From: Talpa occidentalis
Taxonomy: Eukaryota > Chordata > Mammalia > Eulipotyphla > Talpidae
DNA: 64,000 nt
NCBI RefSeq assembly: GCF_014898055.3
Contig: NW_023601543.1
Span: 60,897,782-60,961,781, forward strand
Direction of reading: 5' to 3'
In this document: piece after piece, positions 57,684 to 64,000 of the stretch
Layout: the number at the start of each line of letters is the position of its first letter
How positions within the stretch are numbered: the first letter of the stretch is position 1
Notes under the pieces: model-generated
The model's input: the letters and a program-made list of their open reading frames with translations, nothing else
Databases searched by the model: none
What the model was told of the DNA's origin: nothing
Position numbers and translations under genes: made by a program

Positions 57684-58560
57684 TGTAACAGGGTGATCCC
57701 CAGGAAAAGGGGAAGTTTCACATTTCCTGCCCCACCCAAACAAAGGTGGAGGGAACAGGGAGAAGAAGCTGCAGAAGGGACAGAGTAAGGAAGGAAGCAG
57801 GATGGAGAGCAAGAAGGAGACCGGAAGGAGGCACATGGAGCCAAGAGACATGTGAAGAAACTACACTTGCCTTTTGGTTGTGGACTGGGTGACACAGATA
57901 TGGGTAAGAGACGCGTGGGGAGGTGGCAATGGCGGTTTTTGTCTTGATTTTGATTTTTGCTCTTTTTTCTTCCAGTCTTGCCTGATTGTTTCTGATCCTT
58001 TTCTGTGGGTTCCCGCTGGAAGATGCTTTAGACTTGTGGCAGGTTTTCGGGCCTTGCTCTGGGCCAATCCTGCTTGGGTGGACTTTTACCCACGAGGGGA
58101 CGGGTAACTTTGGGTGCTTGATTTAGAAACTATATTCTTTGCCTTTCCTGTATTGTTTCCTAATTGTATTAAAGTTCCTTCTCATTTTTTAAAAAGCTTT
58201 ATTTATTTATTTTATACAAGAACTGGGGTACAGGTCAGAAGCGCGGGAGGGTGAGGGAATTCACCAGAGCCAGAGCGGGGAGCAGAACAGGCAGACACTG
58301 CTGAGGGGAGCAGTGGGCAAGGCAGGAGAGGTCTGCTGCACCGTGTGGGGTTCTCCCTGGCCAGTGTGGAATCGAACCCGTGCTGCCGAGGCTACAGACA
58401 GCTTCGCAGCGCTGCGCTCAACCGCCGCACCACTGGGGAGCCCCTAAAGTGCCTTCCCATTAAAGTCTCATATGTTTTGTGTTGATGCGGCGGATGGCAG
58501 AACTATTTAGAGCAGGCAGGTTTGCTGGGTCTGGGCTGCCCCACTCCCTGCCCTGTAACA
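57684..58560 (+). mobile_element. solo LTR interrupted by a SINE
   Basis: The ends form a perfect 10-bp inverted repeat, TGTAACAGGG ... CCCTGTAACA. Flanks are GTTT and GTTC, a probable mutated 4-bp duplication. About 620 bp remain without the SINE at 58188-58443. It inserted next to antisense L1 sequence. Confidence 0.7.
58188..58443 (-). repeat. SINE, mixed type, inside a solo LTR
   Basis: Flanks taaagttccttctcatt / taaagtgccttcccatt show the duplication within the LTR. Confidence 0.88.
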
Positions 58561-58639
58561 GTTCCTCATCCTTTCTTCCCTCTGGTAGCGTCAGTTCTGC
58601 AGTCAGGTCTCCAGGGTTTGTTTTGGTTTGGCTTTGCAT

Positions 58640-58815
58640 GTTTCTTTGTTTTGTTTCTCTATATTCCACTATAAGTGACACCATCTAGTAGTTGTCTTTC
58701 TTCTTCTGGCTTATTTCACCTGGCATAATCCCCTCCAGTTCCATCCACGTTGTCTCAAATGGCTAGAGTTCATCTTTTTTTTTTTTTAACTACAGAGTAG
58801 TATTCCATTGTGTCT
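58640..58815 (-). mobile_element. L1 ORF2/3' UTR fragment, antisense
   Basis: Reverse of L1: ctatattccactataagtga, ccatctagtagttgtc, gtagtattccattgtgtc. Confidence 0.65.
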
Positions 58816-58849
58816 AGAATACCACGAAGTTACTTTTTGAGTGATAATC

Positions 58850-59320
58850 TACATAAACCATTAGTAATGGTTGTGGTTTTTGGAGTCAGTGGGTTTGGAG
58901 TGCGGGGTCCTTGGGGTCACTCTGGGAAAGGTGTCACCAGAGCTCCCATTTCAAGCGACGTGCGGCGAGTTTCCCAGGCGAGTTTTTCCATGAGGCAGAG
59001 ACGTTAGTTATATTTAAAGAGAAGTTTTCTTAGGGAAAGGGACAAGAGTAAAAGACGCTTGCATAGACACCAGTGGGCAGGAAGAGCTGCCCTGAAAGGG
59101 ACGGATTTGCTGAGAGAGGCCTGTGTGGTTGCAAGTGGCCGGCCTTGAGGAGAGCGGCCTCCGCTGAGAGAGGTCAGTGAGGAGAAGTCCGGGCATGGTA
59201 CAGGTCACAAGCAGGCAGGAAGCTGCTGCCCTGCAAAGGGAGAGAGTTGGTGAAAAGAGGCACCTGCATAGTCACAAGTGGGCCGAGGGAGTGCTGCCCA
59301 AGCCTGTGCAGAGACTGCAC
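58850..59320 (-). repeat. LTR-like sequence related to 53283-53508
   Basis: Segments such as agggaaagggaca, cttgcatagacac and ggcacctgcatagtcaca are shared with the retrocopied piece at 53283-53508. It extends further in this copy. Limits are uncertain; it is probably the LTR that gave rise to such transcripts. Confidence 0.45.
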
Positions 59321-59689
59321 TGATATAGTCTTCTTCTGTTTGGGAGGGGTCATCCTTGTGAGCCTTTGGTGAATTGCTGATTTTTGGATGACTATGCAGA
59401 ATCTGGAAGGGACTGAGATTCCACAATGGGCTCAATCTCTATCTCTTTACCTTTGGGATCTATTGGGCTCAATCTCCATATCTTTACCCTTGGGCCTGTG
59501 CTCTAGACACTCCCTACAGCATCTGATACCTGCTTGGAATTGTGCTTTGTAATCTAGGCATTGGCTCCTAGGGATCTTAGTTTCTATAGCTGGGTCAATG
59601 GCTATGCTAATCCCTTCTAGCTCCAGCTGTTGGCATTTTGTGAGCCAGGTTTCTGCTCTTGTGCCCACTTCACTTTCATTTTTTTTATA

Positions 59690-59960
59690 TTCCTGTCCTC
59701 CATCTGTAATCATGTAACTTATATATGTATTACTATGAAATGCTAACACCTCGATTTTAAAACATTGTTATTTGGTAAAATCCAAGTAAGAGCTGTGCTC
59801 TAGTTACTTATATTGCCAATGTTAGTTTTCTGGTTTGGCCCTCCACTGTCCTCTCCACCAGCCCCATTCTCTGACACACACACACACAGACACACACACA
59901 TTCTTTGTGCCAGTGACAAACGTGTTTCATAATGTTACTGCTTTACTTATGCTGCATGCT
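59690..59960 (-). repeat. unclassified interspersed repeat, related to 30130-30420
   Basis: It shares diverged words with 30130-30420, including atatattactgttaaaatgct-type, taccaatatcagtt-type and gtttggccctc. It contains a CA microsatellite at 59877-59901. Class not recognised; strand is nominal. Confidence 0.5.
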
Positions 59961-60896
59961 GGGCTTCATTCCACTACTATATGAATTTCTGCCTGGGTAA
60001 TCTCTATTCACTCGTCTAGGCGAAATTAATCATTAGCCTTTATGAAGTCAAATCTATCAGTAAATGTTGTGGGACGCCAAATGTTTCAAGGATCTGCCTT
60101 TCTAGACAATTCAGTTTCCTTTCCTTCCCCTACCTTCAAACAATCACATTTTCTTTTCTTTTCTCACTTCTTGTATTCTTTGTCTTTCTCATCTTCTTGC
60201 CTTATTGACACTTGTGTTACTTCCAGCACATACCACTGTCTACATTAGAGCTTTTAGACATTAGCTATTATTTCTGTTTATATCATGGTCATTAAGAGAA
60301 TCCAAAACTCATTTTTACCATGTCATCTTAAAGCCATTTGTCAAGAGTATCCAGAGAAGATCTACTTCCAGAAAAGCCTCAGACGGAAAATACATGCAAT
60401 ATGATTAATCCTTTGCTTCAAAGAGGAAGACAGATTCAATATTCCTAACTGGCTTAGGATATCTGCTCTGTGGCTGGCTGAGTAGATCAAGGACAGTAGA
60501 CTCCCTGAAACCCTCTGGCCTTTGTTTGCTATCATTCCCTTTCTTTCCACTTGGCTGCACCTAAGTGAAATGTAAAATCTTTCAATTGGATTTAATTTTT
60601 AAATACTAAGGGATGCTTCGGGGAAAGTGGCCATGGGTGGTGTTTTATTAAAAGAAGAGATATGTGTCCTCACATGTACTTCCGAGCCATTTTTTTTTTA
60701 TTGCATATCTAACAGACTGGGTGGCCTTTGTGTATTCTAGGAGCTTTTTCACTTTTTATATCCCTCTCTCTTTGATGAAGGAACATTAGATTTGAAAGCG
60801 GATTTTATTTGCCCAGTATTCTACTTTGCTCTACCCAAACCTCTGATCCCTGTATTGTTGCTATTTTAACAGGCTCTATCTTTCCCAGGGATATTT

Positions 60897-61166
60897 TTTT
60901 TTTAACATTTATTTATTTATTTATTTATGCAAGCATTGGGTACAGTCAGAAGTGCAGGAGAGTGATAGAGTTCACCAGAGCCAGAGGGGAGAGCAGAGCA
61001 GGCAGAGTGACGAAGTACACTGCTGAGGGGAGCAGCGGGCGGCAGGAGAGGTCTGTGCACCATGTGGGCCCCTCGCTGGATGGCCGAGGTTCGAACCGGC
61101 ATATTGCAGAGGCTGCGGGCAGCTTCGCAACCCAGCGCTCAACCGCTGTGCCACGGAGGAGGCCCC
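60897..61166 (-). repeat. SINE type A
   Basis: Flanks cagggatatt / ctaggggtatt; has a long tail of ttta units. Confidence 0.85.
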
Positions 61167-61389
61167 CTAGGGGTATTATTCTATAACTGAAGACCTAGTG
61201 AATAAAAAGTCACTTAGTGGCTGAACTTTTCACAAGATACTTCCAGTTCTTCTGCTAGTCCTTGTGTAGCTTCCCAAACAATTCTTTAAAAAACAGGATG
61301 TGTAAATTTTATATCCCTTTTTAAAACCTCTGTTATCACATTTTTACAGTCTTTTGTTTTATTGAATATTATTATTCCTTTTATTTATA

Positions 61390-62160
61390 TTCATTTAAAA
61401 GACTATGGAGTTATAATTGATACACAACAAAATGTATATATCTAAAGAATATAATTTGATACATTTTAGTATATCTGCACATACCTGAAACCTCCACTCT
61501 TAATAAATTTATTAAACTAATTAAATAAATAAAATATATCCATCAGCTCCAAAACTTTCTTTGAGATGCTTTGTCATCCCTCTCTCCTGCCACTCCCTAC
61601 ATCTATCCCTAGGCTGCCACTGATCTATCATCTATAGCTCTAGATTGGTTTGCATTTTTGAGAATTGTGTATGCATGGAGTCAAATGTATTCTTTTTGAT
61701 CTAGCTTCTTTTCATCAGCATATTATTTTGCACTTGATCTTAGCTAAGAGGCAGAGAATTGATTCAGCATATTATTTTGTAATTCATCCATGTTTTGTGC
61801 CTCACAGTTCATTCATTCCTACTGATGATACTGGATATTTATGGCTATAGAATAATTATAGATACACCACAATTTGTCCACCAATTAGGTTGGTTCCGGT
61901 TTCTGGTTATTGCAACTAGTTGTTGTGAACATTCATATAAAAGATTGCATGAACTTATGCCTTCGTATCTATTGGTTAATACCTACATGCAGAAAGGCTG
62001 AATCAAAAATAGTAATGTTTTACCTCTGAAGAAACTGCCAAAATATTTTCCAAGTGGTTGTATTATCTTACATTCCTACTGGCAGTATATGGGGGTTCCA
62101 GGTCCTCCCACATTCTTGCTTTATTTTGTTGAATATTAAGAGTAATATCTAGGCAAAATG
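61390..62160 (-). mobile_element. old L1 3' end, antisense, carrying the U2 fragment
   Basis: Diverged antisense L1: ttcattcctactgatgatac, caccacaatttgtccacc, ggttccggtttctggttatt, ttgtgaacattcatataaaa. It is continuous once the 33-bp U2 insert and one duplication copy are removed. Confidence 0.6.
61731..61763 (-). pseudogene. 33-bp 5' fragment of U2 snRNA (retropseudogene)
   Basis: On the minus strand the segment matches the first 33 nt of vertebrate U2 snRNA at 28 positions, including GGCTAAGATCAAGTG with one change. It is flanked by a perfect 16-bp direct repeat, TCAGCATATTATTTTG (61715-61730 and 61764-61779). It has no poly(A) tail and stops inside U2, as in known tailless snRNA retropseudogenes made by L1 machinery. 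It interrupts an antisense L1-like sequence that is continuous when the insertion is removed. Not functional. Confidence 0.8.
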
Positions 62161-62647
62161 GATTTGTTATAATTGAAGCTAGAGAGAAAAAAGAGGGTTT
62201 TTTTTTTGGTATAGGAGTATATATAAACTTGTATTTGGGACAAATAATAACATTGTTCTAACAAATATTATCTGTTTCTAAATTCCAGGTTCTTATTACA
62301 CTCTTACAGAAAACCATAGCATGCTGGATTTGAGGCTGTAAAACTCACATATAAAAATTAAGAATAGCTAAGATATTTCCAACACATAATAAGAATGATT
62401 TTTGCAAATTTACATAACAAGAGAACAGATAGGTTTCTCACCACAGTTTTTGGTTTGAAAATAATAAACATCCAGTGTTTAACGATGAACACATTTCTTG
62501 TTAAATGTAAGTGAATTCCAAGTATTGCTCCTATAAAGGGATAGACTTTTATATATATCACACTCATCCAGGGCAATGAGACTAAGGAAGTAAGCGATAG
62601 ACCAAGTTTTGTGATGAGTACTTCTTCCCTCAAGAATTATTGTATGA

Positions 62648-62944
62648 GGGCCTCCCCTGGTGGCGCAGCAGTTGAGCGCTGGGCTGTGAAGCTGCTCGCA
62701 GCCTCTGCAGCGCTGGTTCGATCCCTGGCTGCAGGGGAGGGTCCCACATGGAGCGCAGACCTCTTCTGCCACCCACTGCTCCCCTCAGCAGTGTGCTTCG
62801 GTCCTTCTGCCTGTTCTGTTCCCTGCTCTGGCTCTGGTGAATCCTCTCACCCTCCCGTGCTTCTGATTGTACCCAGTGCTTGTATAAATAAATAAATAAA
62901 TCTTTAAAAATAATAAAAATAAAAAAAAATAAAAGGAAAAAAAA
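62648..62944 (+). repeat. SINE type A
   Basis: Duplication (a/g)GAATTATTGTATGA on both sides. Confidence 0.9.
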
Positions 62945-63515
62945 GGAATTATTGTATGAGAAATGTGGAGAATTACAACAGAAGTATTTCTGTGTTTCTA
63001 GTTCCTATTTGTGGACTTTACTGTGGAATATTTCTGTAAAACATAAAGCCATTACTGGCATATCTGGCTGCCAGATATGCACAAACATATGAACAAAGTT
63101 ATTCCTGTATTTGGAATTGCTTCTTTGGGATAGATGCCAAGAAATAGAATTACTTTAACAAAGAATATTAATTTCTTAGTTTTAATATCTTTAAATAGCA
63201 CAAGGACTGATTAATGTTAAAGTGCAGTTCTCCCTGGCAGTGCTGACACAGTCGGGTGCAGTCTCCTTCCAAAAAAGTCTTCAAGATTTACTGTTAATGG
63301 CTTTTTTGGGTTGAGTGACCTTGAGACAAAATTCTTTCGGTAGTTCAGTAAATCATATGCTGCTGGTAAATAGTCTTTTGACTGCATTTGTTAGACCTAA
63401 TAAAGGTAAGGCTATGATCCAGGGTTCTGGTTCCTAAAATTTTGGAGACCATTCCACAGTGGGAAAATGATTTAACCTGCTACTGTATTGTGTTCAATCA
63501 AAGTTTAAGGAACCA

Positions 63516-63823
63516 GGGGCCTCCCTGGTGGCGCAAGAGGTTAAGACTAAGCACCATGAGCTATCCAAAGCCACTGCAGCACGAGTTCAATCCACTGGCC
63601 AGGGAGGAGAACCACACTGCGCAGCAGACCTCTCCTGTCTTGCCCGCTGCTCCCCTGAGCAGTGTATTTCAGTCAATCCACCTGTTCTGTTCCCCATTCT
63701 GTCTCTGGTGAATCCTCTCCCCCCCACCTCTGGCCTGTACCCCAGTTCTTGTGTGCAGAGGCTGCAGATTGCTTCATAGTGCAGTGCTTAACCCCTTGCA
63801 CCTCCAGGGAGGTCCCTTAAAAA
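63516..63823 (+). repeat. fold-back SINE: plus SINE joined to a minus SINE head
   Basis: 63516-63755 is a plus SINE lacking its A-tail. 63756-63817 is the head of a SINE in minus sense (gcagaggctgcagattgc ... cctccagggaggtccc). The words gtttaaggaacca and gcttaagggacca flank the chimera as one unit. Confidence 0.75.
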
Positions 63824-64000
63824 AAAAGCTTAAGGGACCATTCTGTTCAACAGAGAAACTGCTTTCCAGAAGAAACAGATGTGCATGAATCAGTTCCAAC
63901 AGGATAGGGACCATCTAAATGTAAAATTGATAAAGAGGATATCTTTTCAGTATCTGAGATTGTTGAAAGAAAATTATTTTAAATGCAGGATACAATTGTT

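Larger units (their letters stand above)
51592..64000. other. intergenic DNA between listed repeats (51.6-64 kb)
   Basis: The gaps 51592-52334, 53931-54510, 56381-57240, 59960-60890, 62165-62630 and 62960-63500 show no recognised gene or RNA. Frames there are short and lack family features. Confidence 0.6.

Overview
This is a stretch of placental-mammal nuclear DNA. It carries the 5' end of the X-linked monoamine oxidase A gene (MAOA), on the minus strand, and about 42 kb of repeat-rich DNA upstream of it. The evidence is spliced MAOA exons 1-3 with consensus splice sites and human-like exon sizes (95 bp and 138 bp for exons 2 and 3), L1 LINEs, and more than 40 copies of a tRNA-derived SINE with target-site duplications. 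The SINE starts GGGCCTCCCTGGTGGCGCA, has Pol III A/B boxes and ends in an AAATAAATAAATCTT tail. The head recalls lineage-specific SINEs of some laurasiatherians (bats and cetartiodactyls have look-alikes), but I cannot fix the species from it.

Layout. 1-20.25 kb: MAOA, transcribed right to left (part of intron 3, exon 3, intron 2, exon 2, the 16-kb intron 1, exon 1), with SINE and L1 insertions in the introns. 20.25-21.9 kb: GC-rich MAOA promoter/CpG island. It holds a degenerate 45-bp minisatellite whose minus-strand frame stays open for 449 codons and runs in phase into the MAOA start codon. 22-41 kb: intergenic DNA with SINEs, L1 3' ends and several solo LTRs of at least three families. 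41.2-51.6 kb: one nested block. A SINE was hit by a solo LTR, a reverse SINE and a second SINE. The second SINE was hit by another solo LTR, and that LTR by an 8.3-kb provirus. 51.6-64 kb: more SINEs, a solo LTR, L1 antisense fragments, a retrocopied LTR-terminated transcript and a 33-bp U2 snRNA retro-fragment.

The provirus (42844-51189, minus strand) is the most striking element. It is a class I (gammaretrovirus-like) endogenous retrovirus with two 579-bp LTRs that I read as identical, a 4-bp target duplication and a tRNA-Arg primer site. The gag has a myristoylation signal, a PPIY late motif and one CCHC finger, broken by one in-frame UAG. The pro-pol ORF is full length with its catalytic residues and sits in the gag frame behind a second UAG of the readthrough type. 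The env ORF is uninterrupted. Gag also has an in-frame AUG-started N-terminal extension with a hydrophobic segment, which recalls glycosylated Gag. The insertion is evolutionarily very young.

No other protein-coding host gene was recognised. Coordinates were read by eye; SINE ends without a stated duplication are good to about 10 bp.
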